Assembly (NCBI GenBank): GCA_011525625.1
Contig: WYAX01000015.1
Location: forward strand, 372,001 to 436,000
Source of the DNA: Nitrospira defluvii
GTDB lineage: Bacteria > Nitrospirota > Nitrospiria > Nitrospirales > Nitrospiraceae
Direction of reading: 5' to 3'
Length of the DNA: 64,000 nucleotides
How positions within the stretch are numbered: the stretch's first letter is position 1; the number at the start of each line of letters is the position of its first letter. Made by a program: the position numbers and the translations under genes. Positions 52,089 through 61,319 of this stretch are shown here, in pieces. The notes beneath the pieces were generated by a model, which saw only the letters and a list, made by a program, of their open reading frames with translations, was not told where the DNA came from and made no database searches.

Positions 52089-53687
52089 GTGGAGAACTCT
52101 CTGCTCGATCTTCCCGAGACGGTGCCTGGTTCAAAGCCCTTGCACGTGGTCGCTCGTCCCAAAGCGGATGTGCTCCGCCACTATCCCGTGCTGCTGCGAG
52201 TCGCCGGACTCGGCATTCCTCTCATGCTGCTCTCCGCGCCTATTTTAGGCGACCTCTGGAACTTGTGGTGGAACCGGTACGGCTTTTCCCATGGATTCCT
52301 CGTGCCGCTGGTCAGTCTGTACCTCGCCTGGTTGCAGTGGCCCGCGCTGAGGCAGATCCCCATTGAACCGGCATTCGTGCCGGGATTGCTCTGGCTGGTG
52401 GTCTCGACAGTGTTGCTCTTGGCGAGCGAAATCGCCGGAGTCATGACGACCGGCAGCCTCGCCCTGATCATGCTGCTCGCGGGGCTTGTGTGGCTTCTCT
52501 GCGGATATGCCTATCTGCGGGCACTGGCATTTCCGCTGGCCTATTTGATTTTCATGACGCCGGTACTCGACGGCTTGACCGAGCCTCTTGTCTGGCCCTT
52601 CCAACTCCTGACCGCGAACATGTCGGTGGCCATCTTGCAGGCGCTCGGCATTCCCGTATTGCTGGAGCACAGTACCTCCATCATCCTTCCCACTGTGACG
52701 TTGGAAGTGGTGCGCGAATGTAGCGGGGCTGGATTGCTCATCGCCGTGCTGGCCATCGGATTGCCGCTGGCCTCCCTCACGTTGGAGGCTTGGTGGAGCC
52801 GGATCACCCTGGTGCTGTCGTCGGTCGTGATTGCGATCGTGGCGAATTGGGTGCGCGTGGCAGTCATGGGGATCTACGCACAGGCTGGAGGGAAAGATCT
52901 TCACGGCCCCTACCACATTCTTCAAGGGCTGTTTGTCGATTGGGTTGCATTTGGGTTTCTGTTTGTCGGGGCCTGGCTGCTGGGCAAGGTGGAAAAGGTG
53001 GAGCAAGCTGCGCCGCCGCCGTCTTTGCAAAGGGAGGAGAAGAGACGTGTTTCCGGACCGGCCTTTCATGGTCGGGCCTTGAATCGCGCCTGGTGGATGG
53101 CCTGCGTCACCATTGCAACTGCGACGCTTGCGCTGTACTCCCTTGATCGCGGGACGTCGGGACTCAAGCAAGAGCTGGCAACCTTCCCGACCGTCATCGG
53201 CGATTGGGTCATCGACTACCAGCCGAACGATGAATCCCTCGTCGGCCTACCGGATGCTGACGAAACACTTGCCCGGACCTACCGAGCATCTGACGGCCGG
53301 CGTGTGCGTCTGTATGTGGCCTACACGAGGGCGCAACGCCAGGGGAAAGAAGTTGTCGGCATGCAGACGGCGCCACTGCATGAAAAGGCCGACGCCACGA
53401 TTCTGCAGGTCGGCTCGAAGGCGGTCTCCGCGAATCGCACCATCCTTGAGAGGGGTCGCCGGTCCATCCCGGCCGTGTTTTGGTATCACATCAATGGCAG
53501 GAGTTACGCGGGTCGTACTCAGGCGAAACTTGCGACGATCGAACAAGCGTTTCTCCGCGGGCGGACTGATGGCGCACTGGTACTGGTGTCTGCTGAGCCT
53601 CGGAAGGATCAACGCGACGACCGGTGGAAGGCACAGGAAGAGTTTGCCGCCGCCATCGTTCCTCTCATGCGGGAGTATCTTCCGTGA
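52089..53687 (+). CDS. Exosortase fused to EpsI-like domain
   Basis: A 532-residue inner-membrane protein. The N-terminal half (about 35-295) has eight or so helices and the exosortase catalytic residues: Cys211 (RECSGAGLL), Arg256 (ANWVRVAVMG) and His276 (GPYHILQG). The C-terminal part (about 335-530) is a soluble EpsI-type domain with the pattern FPTVIGDWVI and VGMQTAP. Exosortases cut PEP-CTERM proteins and hand them to a cell-surface acceptor. The fusion is common in EPS-linked loci. It begins at GTG 52089; its stop overlaps the next GTG start (GTGA). Confidence 0.9.
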   Translation: MENSLLDLPETVPGSKPLHVVARPKADVLRHYPVLLRVAGLGIPLMLLSAPILGDLWNLWWNRYGFSHGFLVPLVSLYLAWLQWPALRQIPIEPAFVPGLLWLVVSTVLLLASEIAGVMTTGSLALIMLLAGLVWLLCGYAYLRALAFPLAYLIFMTPVLDGLTEPLVWPFQLLTANMSVAILQALGIPVLLEHSTSIILPTVTLEVVRECSGAGLLIAVLAIGLPLASLTLEAWWSRITLVLSSVVIAIVANWVRVAVMGIYAQAGGKDLHGPYHILQGLFVDWVAFGFLFVGAWLLGKVEKVEQAAPPPSLQREEKRRVSGPAFHGRALNRAWWMACVTIATATLALYSLDRGTSGLKQELATFPTVIGDWVIDYQPNDESLVGLPDADETLARTYRASDGRRVRLYVAYTRAQRQGKEVVGMQTAPLHEKADATILQVGSKAVSANRTILERGRRSIPAVFWYHINGRSYAGRTQAKLATIEQAFLRGRTDGALVLVSAEPRKDQRDDRWKAQEEFAAAIVPLMREYLP

Positions 53688-54808
53688 AGGCGAACGCTCC
53701 GCTCACCATCCGCACTGTGACGACCCTCGATGAATTCAAGGGGCTAGCCGGGGACTGGGAGCAACTGCTTCGCACCGTGCCGGGACATAGTCTGTTTCTC
53801 ACGTGGGAGTGGCTGTACTACTGGTCGACACATTATCTGAGAGATCATCGGCTCAGAGTGCTCCTGGCGTTCGACGAGCACGAGCGCCTGGTTGGCATTG
53901 CACCGTTCTACCTCCGCATCGGAAGGGACCTCGGTCTGATCCCGATGCGGGAATTGCGATTTCTCGGGAGCGAGGCCGTCTGTTCGGCCTACCTCGACAT
54001 CATTGCGGGCGAGCGAGATAAGCGGGCCGTATGTCGGAGCCTGTATCGATACCTGTTCAACGACGCGAGGAACGACTGGGATATCCTTACGCTTTCTGCG
54101 ATGCCTGCCGAGTCGTCCACCATCGACGAGTGGAACGAGTTGTACGACGAAGCAGGGAAGGTCGGAGCGGTGGTGGGGACGAGCTGCTGCCCGGTGATTC
54201 GGCTGCCGGGCGACGTCGATACCTATCGCACCGGCCTGGGACGAAACAAACGGTATACCGTGCAACGAAAGACCACATGCCTTCAACGGGCCGGACGCAT
54301 GGAATACGCACGTGCCACGAGTCCTGCCGAGGTTGATGCGGCGTTTGAATCCTTGGTGGCCCTCCATCAGAAGCGGTGGAGCCTGCACGCGAACGGAGGG
54401 GTGTTTGCCGATGACCGTTCCCGACAATTTCACCGGGAGGTGGTGCAGGTGCTGAGCGAACGGGGCCGTGTCAGCCTCGATCTGCTCAAGCTGGATGGAC
54501 GGCCGATCGCGGCAATCTATGGCTTTGTCTACGAGGGCTGTTATTCCTTCTACTTGCCCGGTTTCGATCCGCTAGCCATGCCCAAGGCGAGCCCTGGTCT
54601 GCTCCTGCTCTATCACCGTATTGAGGCGGCAATCCGCGAGGGGATGAGCACCGTCGATCTGTTGCAGGGAGCACAACCGTACAAATTGGAATGGTCCACC
54701 GATCGGCGAAGACTGGTGACCGTGCGGTACTACAATCGGCATGTGCGTGCCGCAGCCCTCAAGCTGTGTGAGGGTGCCAAGCAGGCGATCAAGATACTGG
54801 TCAGATAG
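53684..54808 (+). CDS. GNAT/FemAB-like acyltransferase of the exosortase locus
   Basis: A 374-residue protein with a FemAB/BioF2-like GNAT region in the C-terminal half: LHQKRWSLHANGG, LKLDGRPIAAIYGFVY and SFYLPGFDP, ending LLQGAQPYKLEW, the typical end of this family in EPS loci. It probably transfers an acyl or aminoacyl group during polysaccharide or cell-surface assembly. The GTG start overlaps the exosortase stop by four bases. The next gene is a polysaccharide deacetylase. Confidence 0.85.
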   Translation: MKANAPLTIRTVTTLDEFKGLAGDWEQLLRTVPGHSLFLTWEWLYYWSTHYLRDHRLRVLLAFDEHERLVGIAPFYLRIGRDLGLIPMRELRFLGSEAVCSAYLDIIAGERDKRAVCRSLYRYLFNDARNDWDILTLSAMPAESSTIDEWNELYDEAGKVGAVVGTSCCPVIRLPGDVDTYRTGLGRNKRYTVQRKTTCLQRAGRMEYARATSPAEVDAAFESLVALHQKRWSLHANGGVFADDRSRQFHREVVQVLSERGRVSLDLLKLDGRPIAAIYGFVYEGCYSFYLPGFDPLAMPKASPGLLLLYHRIEAAIREGMSTVDLLQGAQPYKLEWSTDRRRLVTVRYYNRHVRAAALKLCEGAKQAIKILVR

Positions 54809-54839
54809 CGGGTCGTGGGACATGCAGGGATGCGCACCT

Positions 54840-55844
54840 ATGAAGTTGGTGGTGACGGTCGACGTTGAAGAAGATCAGTGGGGTATCACGCCGCCTTCTC
54901 ATGCGACGGTCAACAACGTGTACCGCCTGCCCATTCTGCAGAGGTTGTTCGGCGAGTTCGGTATTGTGCCGACCTACCTCCTCACCTACCCCGTCGTCAG
55001 GGATGCGCGCGCGGCGGCCATCCTGCGGGGCCTGTTGGACGCCGGCGAATGTGAGATCGGGGCGCATTGCCATCCGTGGACTACGCCGCCGCATGGGGAG
55101 AGTTTGACGACGTTCAATAGTATGCTCAGCAACTTGCCGCCGGCCCTGCAGTTTGAAAAGCTGCGATGTTTACACGAAGCCATTGAGGAGACGTTCGACA
55201 TGGCGCCCATTGCCTTTCGAAGCGGGCGTTGGGGGTTCGACGCGCGCGTGGCGAAGCAGATCGCCAGGCTCGGGTATCGTGTCGACACCTCCGTCACGCC
55301 GTATACCTCGTGGACGAAGGAGTCCGGTCCCGATTTCTCGCACGTCTCGCCTTGTCTGTATACCTTCCCGCAGGAGCCGTTCAGCGAGCCTGGTTCGAGA
55401 GGCGCGCTTGCTGAAGTTCCCGTGAGCATCGGCTATCTCCATGGGGACTTTCGGGCCTGTGCGAACATGGCGCAACGACTCAGGCTGGAGCCGTTTCGCA
55501 GGTTCAAGCTCGGCGGGCTGCTTTCGCGATTGCACGTCTTGCGAAAGGTATGGCTCTCGCCGGAGATGGAAACTCCCTCGAGGATGCTGCAGCTTGTACG
55601 CCAGATGAAGCGGCAGGGCTACGGAGTGCTGAATCTGGTCTTCCATTCGTCTGCGCTGATGGGAGGGTGTGGGCCGTTCGTCCGGACGAGCGCCGAAGAG
55701 CAGCTGTTTCTGGAGAGGCTCAGGACGTTTCTGCATCGTGTGACAGGAGAAGCGGTCACATGTGCCTCTCTATCACGGGTCATCGAGCTCCCAGCGGCCT
55801 CGGGGGCGTTTCCGGCAGTTGCGGAGATGTCCCGGGCCGGCTAA
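54840..55844 (+). CDS. Polysaccharide deacetylase-family protein
   Basis: A 334-residue NodB-type enzyme. The N-terminal metal-binding Asp pair is in VTVDVEEDQWG, followed by HCHPW with His-x-His, and RSGRWGFDARVA as the third catalytic motif. By family it removes acetyl groups from polysaccharides and is a routine part of exosortase/EPS loci. I start at ATG 54840 (MKLVVTVDV); an upstream ATG at 54822 adds six residues. It ends the plus-strand exosortase cluster. Confidence 0.85.
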   Translation: MKLVVTVDVEEDQWGITPPSHATVNNVYRLPILQRLFGEFGIVPTYLLTYPVVRDARAAAILRGLLDAGECEIGAHCHPWTTPPHGESLTTFNSMLSNLPPALQFEKLRCLHEAIEETFDMAPIAFRSGRWGFDARVAKQIARLGYRVDTSVTPYTSWTKESGPDFSHVSPCLYTFPQEPFSEPGSRGALAEVPVSIGYLHGDFRACANMAQRLRLEPFRRFKLGGLLSRLHVLRKVWLSPEMETPSRMLQLVRQMKRQGYGVLNLVFHSSALMGGCGPFVRTSAEEQLFLERLRTFLHRVTGEAVTCASLSRVIELPAASGAFPAVAEMSRAG

Positions 55845-56156
55845 GCGCGCGTGGCTAAGTATAGGCGGAATCGGCTCTGTCTGGACGTCAGATGACGCGA
55901 GCGCCGCTCCGGTGTTGAGAGATTGAGCGTTCAATGTCCATGGAGAGCACATCGTTGCGCGGCTCCTCGTCCTGCGTCGATGGCTATATGTGGACGTTGC
56001 AGCCGTGAGGCCCACGAATCGTTGTGTCAGTATATGTCTGGCGTGAATCTGCGTAAAATTCGTAGTGGCAAGGGTGGAGAAATCTGCTAGGGTTGGGCCG
56101 AATTCAGTCGGAGATGGCGCTTCTCGTAACGTCCGCCGCGATTCGGGGAGGTTCTT
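55845..56156. other. Intergenic stretch after the EPS cluster
   Basis: About 310 bases without a supported gene. A GGCTAAG motif occurs twice at about 55841 and 55853. Nothing else stood out. It separates the EPS genes from the small zinc-ribbon gene. Confidence 0.5.
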
Positions 56157-56327
56157 ATGCAGAGTCCTCAACTCGATCCGACCACGACACGGTCCCTCAT
56201 CTGTGTGCACATGCGACTCATCGACCGCATCCGCTCCGAGCACGACGAGGACCCTCCTCGTTATCGATGCCTCGAATGCGGAGCGGTGATTCAAGAGCCG
56301 CAGTATCACGCCGAGCCTTCCGCCTAA
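56157..56327 (+). CDS. Small zinc-finger-like protein, 56 residues
   Basis: A short gene with GGGGAGG five bases before its ATG. The protein is MQSPQLDPTT at the N-terminus, basic and acidic in the middle, and has a Cys pair CLECG with a further Cys and His earlier (LICVHM), which could bind zinc. It lies between the EPS cluster and the SufB gene, which reads toward it. Function unknown. Confidence 0.55.
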   Translation: MQSPQLDPTTTRSLICVHMRLIDRIRSEHDEDPPRYRCLECGAVIQEPQYHAEPSA

Positions 56328-56361
56328 TCAGGGCTGTCCGACTCCCGGTGGGACGTTCGAG

Positions 56362-57297
56362 CTACCGAAGTATCCCGCTCACGATCAGTTCAACCGCCTG
56401 CTCGGGGCTTAATCCCCTGGCCATCAGCGTTTCCAACGCCTGTTTGTCCACGCTGCCGATGGCCGCTTCGTGCGTGACCTTGGCGCCCGGGTGACACACC
56501 TTCACGATCGGGATGGCGCTCGCCTGAGCCCGCCCTTGCACGACTTCCATACAGTCCACGTGGCCGCGTGCGCCTGCCGCATGGGCTTCGGTGATGCCGG
56601 TGATCTCCGCGCGTGCCTCGTCTTCCAGGACGACTCTGCTCCGAATCAGGCTGCGCGCCCGTTCGCCTCGGAGGACGACCGCTTCTTTCAGCGTAATGCG
56701 ATCCGTCTTGTGCGCAAGGATCTTCGCGCTGAGCTCGGCGAGACCGTCCTCCTCCACGTCGACGCGATAGTCGATGTCGAGGTGTCCCACCGAGCCAGAG
56801 AGCAGGGAGAAATCGGAGAAATAGCGAGCGCCCTGGCCGACCGTGATCGTGGCATGGGGCAGGACTTGCATGCCCCCGTGCAGACCATGGTAGTGGCCTT
56901 CGGTATAGGTCAGCGATGCGCCGGGGCCGATCGTCATTACGGCCTGCATGCGATGTTGGGCTGCTTGGGCGACGGGGAAGAGGCAATGGGACAGGATTCG
57001 CGCTTGCGCCCCTTCCTGTAGCTGCACGTCGATGGTGATCTGCTGCACCCCCGTGGGGTCGGTCAGGCCGAAACAGAGGTGAACCGGCTGAGCGATGGTG
57101 GCGCCCGCCTCGACGGTGAGTTGCCCGATCAGGGCGTCAGGGGTTTCCTCCAGTTCCACGCGCAGGCCTGGGACCGTCCGACGGCTGAGGATGCGATGCC
57201 CGTGCGCGACGACATGGGCGATACCCGTATCGTCCAGGATCGATGGCTCGGTGCCTACCATCGGCAATGTGTGCCTGAGGGTCTCAAGGTCGGACAT
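56362..57297 (-). CDS. SufB/SufD-family Fe-S assembly scaffold protein
   Basis: A 311-residue protein of the SufBD beta-helix family. The C-terminal part has the AIGSVDKQALETLMARGLSP segment and ends AVELIVSGIL, like SufB/SufD proteins, and a Cys (VDCMEVVQG) sits at about 238. It is shorter than the 480-residue E. coli SufB and closer to the archaeal-type minimal form. The ATG at 57297 overlaps the SufC gene end by 14 bases. With SufC it should build or hold Fe-S clusters. Confidence 0.85.
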   Translation of the reverse strand: MSDLETLRHTLPMVGTEPSILDDTGIAHVVAHGHRILSRRTVPGLRVELEETPDALIGQLTVEAGATIAQPVHLCFGLTDPTGVQQITIDVQLQEGAQARILSHCLFPVAQAAQHRMQAVMTIGPGASLTYTEGHYHGLHGGMQVLPHATITVGQGARYFSDFSLLSGSVGHLDIDYRVDVEEDGLAELSAKILAHKTDRITLKEAVVLRGERARSLIRSRVVLEDEARAEITGITEAHAAGARGHVDCMEVVQGRAQASAIPIVKVCHPGAKVTHEAAIGSVDKQALETLMARGLSPEQAVELIVSGILR

Positions 57298-58012
57298 AGC
57301 CACAGATCTCCCCGTCGCACCGGACACAATTTCGTCCGCGAAAATGAGCCACGGCTTCGCGTGGACTGCCGGAATAGATAATGCGCCCCGCACAGAGTTG
57401 CGATGCGCGATCGGCAATGAGAGCCACGTCCTCCTGATGCGTGATGAGCAAGACCGAACCGCCGGCTCGCTTCAGCGCGCGAATGATATCGATAATGTGA
57501 CCGATCGAGAGCATATCGATCCCCGCCGTCGGTTCATCGAGGATGGCCAGCTTCGGTTTCATCGAGAGGACAGCGGCGAGCTCGATCCGATGCCGTTCGC
57601 CGCCGCTGAGTCCCTTGTCGACCCGGCGTGCCAGATATCGTTCAGGGTCCAGACCCACCTGCCGCAACGCCGGTTCAGGATTCTGTTGCCGATGGCCCAG
57701 ACTCACATACTCACGAACCGTGATGCCTTCGAACCGTGCCGGTTCCTGCCAAGCGAGCGTGAGCCCCAGCCTGGCCCGTTCGTGCAGAGGGAGCGCAAGA
57801 AGATCGGCCCCCCGAAAGAGGACCTGCCCGGCGCTCGCTTGGTAGCCGTCGCATCCCATGAGGAGATACGCCAGGGTGGTCTTCCCCGATCCATTGGCTC
57901 CAAGCAGGGCGTGGATTTCGCCGGCCTGCACGGTGAGATCGAGTCGATCGAGAATCCGGTGGTGAGCGACCTCACAGGTGAGGCCGCGAATGTCTAGCAA
58001 TGGAGTCGGCAT
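57284..58012 (-). CDS. sufC: SufC-like Fe-S assembly ATPase
   Basis: A 242-residue ABC ATPase. Walker A GANGSGKTT, signature LSGGERHRIEL and Walker B LAILDEPTAGID are present. Length and the FRGADLLALPLHERARLGL segment fit SufC. It couples ATP hydrolysis to Fe-S cluster assembly on the SufB-type partner encoded right after it. No sufS, sufU or sufE lies near, so cysteine sulfur must come from elsewhere. ATG 58012 is chosen; 58045 gives 11 more residues. Confidence 0.85.
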   Translation of the reverse strand: MPTPLLDIRGLTCEVAHHRILDRLDLTVQAGEIHALLGANGSGKTTLAYLLMGCDGYQASAGQVLFRGADLLALPLHERARLGLTLAWQEPARFEGITVREYVSLGHRQQNPEPALRQVGLDPERYLARRVDKGLSGGERHRIELAAVLSMKPKLAILDEPTAGIDMLSIGHIIDIIRALKRAGGSVLLITHQEDVALIADRASQLCAGRIIYSGSPREAVAHFRGRNCVRCDGEICGYVRP

Positions 58013-58313
58013 AAGGAGACAGTAACTACGTAGATGCCTATGCATCGTATGTGCCTGTGACGATGCGGGCGAAGTCTCTGTCCTTGCTTGTCTTAAAGAT
58101 CGTATCCGTGGCCTTTTGCGGCAGGACGGGAAGGCGCGCTGGGGCGTTCTTCCGCAGAGTAAGACGCATCTGATTTGCTGCCTCTTCGTCTGGGCCCCGC
58201 ATGGGGTGGGTAGTCTGAAGCGCCTCCACGTGGACCATCATGGCATCACCCTTGCCTCGTTCATCAGCAATCTCAGCGGCACAGAGTCCGTTCACTTCAA
58301 CAGGAGGCAGATG

Positions 58314-58703
58314 ATGGAAACCGGGACGAATCAATCGTGGTATGACATTGTCGAGACGTATCCCAAGGCGGACAAGGTGACGCAATATTTTTCCGGCCGC
58401 AGGGGCAAGGCTCTCAAGATCTCGACCGGTACGATCACCTTGGGACTGTTTGGGAAACAGATGCAGGAGTTTGCGTCCAATCCGGCGAAGTTTCTGCAGC
58501 GTGTCCTGGAACAGGACGGCAGAACAGTGAACGGCGTGAAGGTGTTGTTCCGCGCCGCGACGAAGAAGCGGCTGAGCAAGGCGAGAGGGTGGGGCTTTTA
58601 TGGCAAGTGTCATTGGGTCCATATCGATGAGCCGCCGGAGGATGAGTCGTGTTGGATCTGTTACGATTTTGAGGACCCGTGTTTCCTGACACCATTGCGG
58701 TAA
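58314..58703 (+). CDS. Hypothetical soluble protein, 129 residues
   Basis: Starts at ATG 58314, six bases after AGGAGG (a first ATG at 58311 is too close to it). It has a mixed helix/strand pattern with SWYDIVETYPKADKVTQYF near the N-terminus and a Cys-containing end (CHWVHIDEPPED, CWICYDFEDPC). The four Cys in the last 35 residues could bind a metal. No family recognised. It reads away from SufC and toward the DUF2238 genes. Confidence 0.6.
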   Translation: METGTNQSWYDIVETYPKADKVTQYFSGRRGKALKISTGTITLGLFGKQMQEFASNPAKFLQRVLEQDGRTVNGVKVLFRAATKKRLSKARGWGFYGKCHWVHIDEPPEDESCWICYDFEDPCFLTPLR

Positions 58704-58907
58704 CGTGAGGACGGCGGCCGGGCCAGTTGCGTAGAGTCAGTCGGATTCCGATCGTCGCGTGTTCATGGCATCGCCCGCCTCCGGAGCTGCGGCAGGTTCC
58801 TGGGGGCGGTTGCAGGAAGGAGAACCATCCAGTAGAGTAACTTCAGCTTCTCCCCACTGCAGGTGGAGGGGCGCCCTTCCTGGACCCTGTCACAAGGAGA
58901 ACCTTCG

Positions 58908-59546
58908 GTGAGTCGGAATAAACTGGTGTCGATCGGACTGCTCTTGTGGTATTTGGCGGTGTCGGTCTGGATGGCCCAAGCCCCGGTCGATCCCCAGTTC
59001 TGGTTGATTGCGAGCATTTTGCCGGCCGCCTTCGTCGTCCTTCTGATCGCGACGCATCGGTTCCTGCCGCTGTCGCATACCTCATATGCGCTGATTACGG
59101 CGTTTCTCACGTTGCACACGATCGGGGTACATTACACCTATGCGGAGGTACCCATCGGGGTCTGGATGGACCAAGTCCTGCACCTCGGGCGCAACCATTT
59201 CGATCGGGTGGTGCATTTCAGTTTCGGGTTTCTGTTGGCCTATCCGATGGAAGAATTATTTCGCCTGAGCGCGAGCATCCGGGGGTGGGTGGTGTATTAC
59301 CTTCCCGTGATGACGGTCCTGGGATTGAGCGGACTCTGGGAAATCATCGAGTCGTGGGTGGCTCGCGCCGTGCACCCCGAATTGGGCGTGACCTATCTCG
59401 GCTCGCAAGGCGATGTCTGGGACGCTCAGAAGGATATGGCCGCGGCGCTCTATGGCGCGTTGCTGTCGATGACGCTGTTGCTGGTCGTGCGCGCCTTGCG
59501 TGGAGCAGAGACCGCGCTGGAGTCAGAGGCGGCGTTCTCGGAATAA
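58908..59546 (+). CDS. YjdF/DUF2238-like membrane protein 1
   Basis: A 212-residue membrane protein with six or so predicted helices and conserved stretches HYTYAEVP, FDRVVHFSFGFLLAYP and SQGDVWDAQKDMAAALYGAL. The Asp-Ala-Gln-Lys-Asp motif marks the DUF2238 (YjdF-type) family. Starts at GTG 58908 after AAGGAG. Function unknown. A close paralogue follows directly. Confidence 0.8.
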   Translation: MSRNKLVSIGLLLWYLAVSVWMAQAPVDPQFWLIASILPAAFVVLLIATHRFLPLSHTSYALITAFLTLHTIGVHYTYAEVPIGVWMDQVLHLGRNHFDRVVHFSFGFLLAYPMEELFRLSASIRGWVVYYLPVMTVLGLSGLWEIIESWVARAVHPELGVTYLGSQGDVWDAQKDMAAALYGALLSMTLLLVVRALRGAETALESEAAFSE

Positions 59547-59556
59547 CCAGTCGGGC

Positions 59557-60201
59557 ATGCATGGTGTAGAGAGCGTACAGCGTACGAACGAGGCGAACCA
59601 CCGTCGCATCGCGTTAGGCCTATTTCTGGCCTACGGGTTGTTCTGGTCTGTGCTGGCAGTGGCGCCGGTCAGTCGCCAAGATTGGTTGCTCGAAAATCTG
59701 CTGGCTGTTGGGCTGGTCACGACGCTGGTATTCACCTATCGGCGGTTCCCGTTTTCCCTCACGTCCTACGCGCTCATTGCGGCGTTTATGGTGCTGCACG
59801 CGATCGGCGCCCATTACACGTATTCAGAAGTTCCTTTCGGGTTTTGGCTCAAGGATGCGTTGGCATTGAGCCGGAATCCCTTCGACCGGCTTGCCCATTG
59901 TGCCTATGGCCTGCTCCTCGCTTATCCGTTGCGCGAGTTGCTCGTACGCTTGGCCGGATTGCGTGGAGGATGGTCCTATTTTTTGCCGGTCAGCGGCGTG
60001 CTGGCGCAGAGCGGATTTTTCGAAGTGGTTGAAGCGATCGTGGCCATGATCGTCAGTCCGGAGTTGGGCAGTATGTATCTCGGCACGCAAGGCGACGAAT
60101 GGGATGCGCAGAAGGATATGGCGGCGGCCTTCGCGGGCGCCGTACTGGCCATGGTGTGTACGGCTTGGTTGGAGAGGAATCGGCCGCTCGACTCCGACTA
60201 G
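59557..60201 (+). CDS. YjdF/DUF2238-like membrane protein 2
   Basis: A 214-residue paralogue of the preceding gene (shared HYTYSEVPFGFW, FDRLAHCAYGLLLAYP and TQGDEWDAQKDMAAAFAGA). It starts ten bases after the first gene ends. The pair is likely a tandem duplication and may form a heteromeric membrane protein. Function unknown. Confidence 0.8.
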   Translation: MHGVESVQRTNEANHRRIALGLFLAYGLFWSVLAVAPVSRQDWLLENLLAVGLVTTLVFTYRRFPFSLTSYALIAAFMVLHAIGAHYTYSEVPFGFWLKDALALSRNPFDRLAHCAYGLLLAYPLRELLVRLAGLRGGWSYFLPVSGVLAQSGFFEVVEAIVAMIVSPELGSMYLGTQGDEWDAQKDMAAAFAGAVLAMVCTAWLERNRPLDSD

Positions 60202-60462
60202 CGATTGCCCTGTGTTCGCTGCGACTGCATCATCTGGATCGGTCCCGCCCGCAGCGCGGACGGTCGCTCTGTCTGCGGCCATTCGCCCCAGTGTCACCTC
60301 GTCGTGCTGTGGACATTCTCCGCAGCCATCCCACCGCATGAGGCGTTCCTGGCCGATGTCCTCAGCCTACAGCGCCACTTCTGTGTGTGGTGCGAGTCCT
60401 GGCATGTCTGTTGCGCTCTTCATCGTGAAATCTCTGTGTCGACTCATCCCGTGGAGGTGCGT

Positions 60463-60627
60463 ATGACAACCCTATGGAGCGTGGGGATCGCCTGTGTCTT
60501 GCTCGTGACGCTATCGTTCACGGCGTGCGCCCCGCCGACTCCCAAAGTCGAACCGTCTGGCCCCTCGTCGATCGTCGAGCCGGAATCGCGCTCCTCGGCT
60601 GATTCGACGGGATCGCTCAGGCGGTAG
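60463..60627 (+). CDS. Small lipoprotein, 54 residues
   Basis: ATG 60463 follows GTGGAGGTG. A signal helix (VGIACVLLVTLSF) is followed by a lipobox ending TAC, then a Pro- and Ser-rich mature part. It is a probable entericidin-like or structural lipoprotein. It is too short to match by eye to a family. Confidence 0.55.
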   Translation: MTTLWSVGIACVLLVTLSFTACAPPTPKVEPSGPSSIVEPESRSSADSTGSLRR

Positions 60628-60656
60628 GGCAACGCGTTGTGAAGGCACGAGGGCTT

Positions 60657-61244
60657 ATGGGGAAGCGCATTGCGATGATACAGGGCCATCCCGATGGGCA
60701 GACTCGCCATTTTTGCCATGCCCTGGCGGATGAGTATGCCAAGGGCTGTGAGGACGGCGGGCATGAAGTGAGGCGGATCGAGGTCGCCCGACTGGAGTTT
60801 CCTCTGTTGCGGACGAAGGCGGAGTTTGAGCATGGAGTCCCGTCCGATTCGATCAAGCAGGCGCAGGATGCCATTCGATGGGCGGACCATCTGGTCATTG
60901 TCTACCCACTCTGGCTGGGATCGATGCCGGCCCTCTTAAAAGCGTTTTTTGAACAGGTGTTTCGCCCGGGTGTCGCTTTCGAATATCAAGCACGCGGGCA
61001 GATGGCCAAGAAGCTCCTCACGGGAAAGTCGGCGCGTATCGTGGTGACGATGGGTATGCCGGCGTTGGTGTACCGGTGGTTCTTTTTCGCCCACAGCCTC
61101 AAGAGTTTTCAGCGCAACATACTTGGCTTCTGCGGTATCGGGCCCACGCGGACGACCCTGGTCGGCGGGATAGAGGGGCTGAATGAGCGGCAACGCGCCA
61201 CCTGGCTGGATCGGCTCCGTGCCTTAGGAGACGCGGGGCAATGA
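60657..61244 (+). CDS. Flavodoxin-fold NAD(P)H dehydrogenase (quinone reductase type)
   Basis: A 195-residue protein with the Flavodoxin_2/MdaB-like pattern: IQGHPDGQTRHFCHALADEY (FMN or FAD phosphate loop region), VIVYPLWLGSMPALLKAFFE, and a C-terminal RTTLVGGIEGL segment. By family it reduces quinones or other acceptors with NAD(P)H in the cytoplasm. Starts at ATG 60657 with GAGGG upstream; a GTG at 60639 is possible. Confidence 0.85.
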   Translation: MGKRIAMIQGHPDGQTRHFCHALADEYAKGCEDGGHEVRRIEVARLEFPLLRTKAEFEHGVPSDSIKQAQDAIRWADHLVIVYPLWLGSMPALLKAFFEQVFRPGVAFEYQARGQMAKKLLTGKSARIVVTMGMPALVYRWFFFAHSLKSFQRNILGFCGIGPTRTTLVGGIEGLNERQRATWLDRLRALGDAGQ

Positions 61245-61319
61245 AGGGGCGACGCTCCGTCGTCGGTGAGAACAACGGAGAGGGGCCTACTTCGTCGAGA
61301 ATGGGGAGGAGGGCACATC

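Noticed and set aside
55841-55860. Direct repeat GGCTAAG after the deacetylase gene
   Set aside because: Seven bases twice is not above chance and shows no inverted structure.
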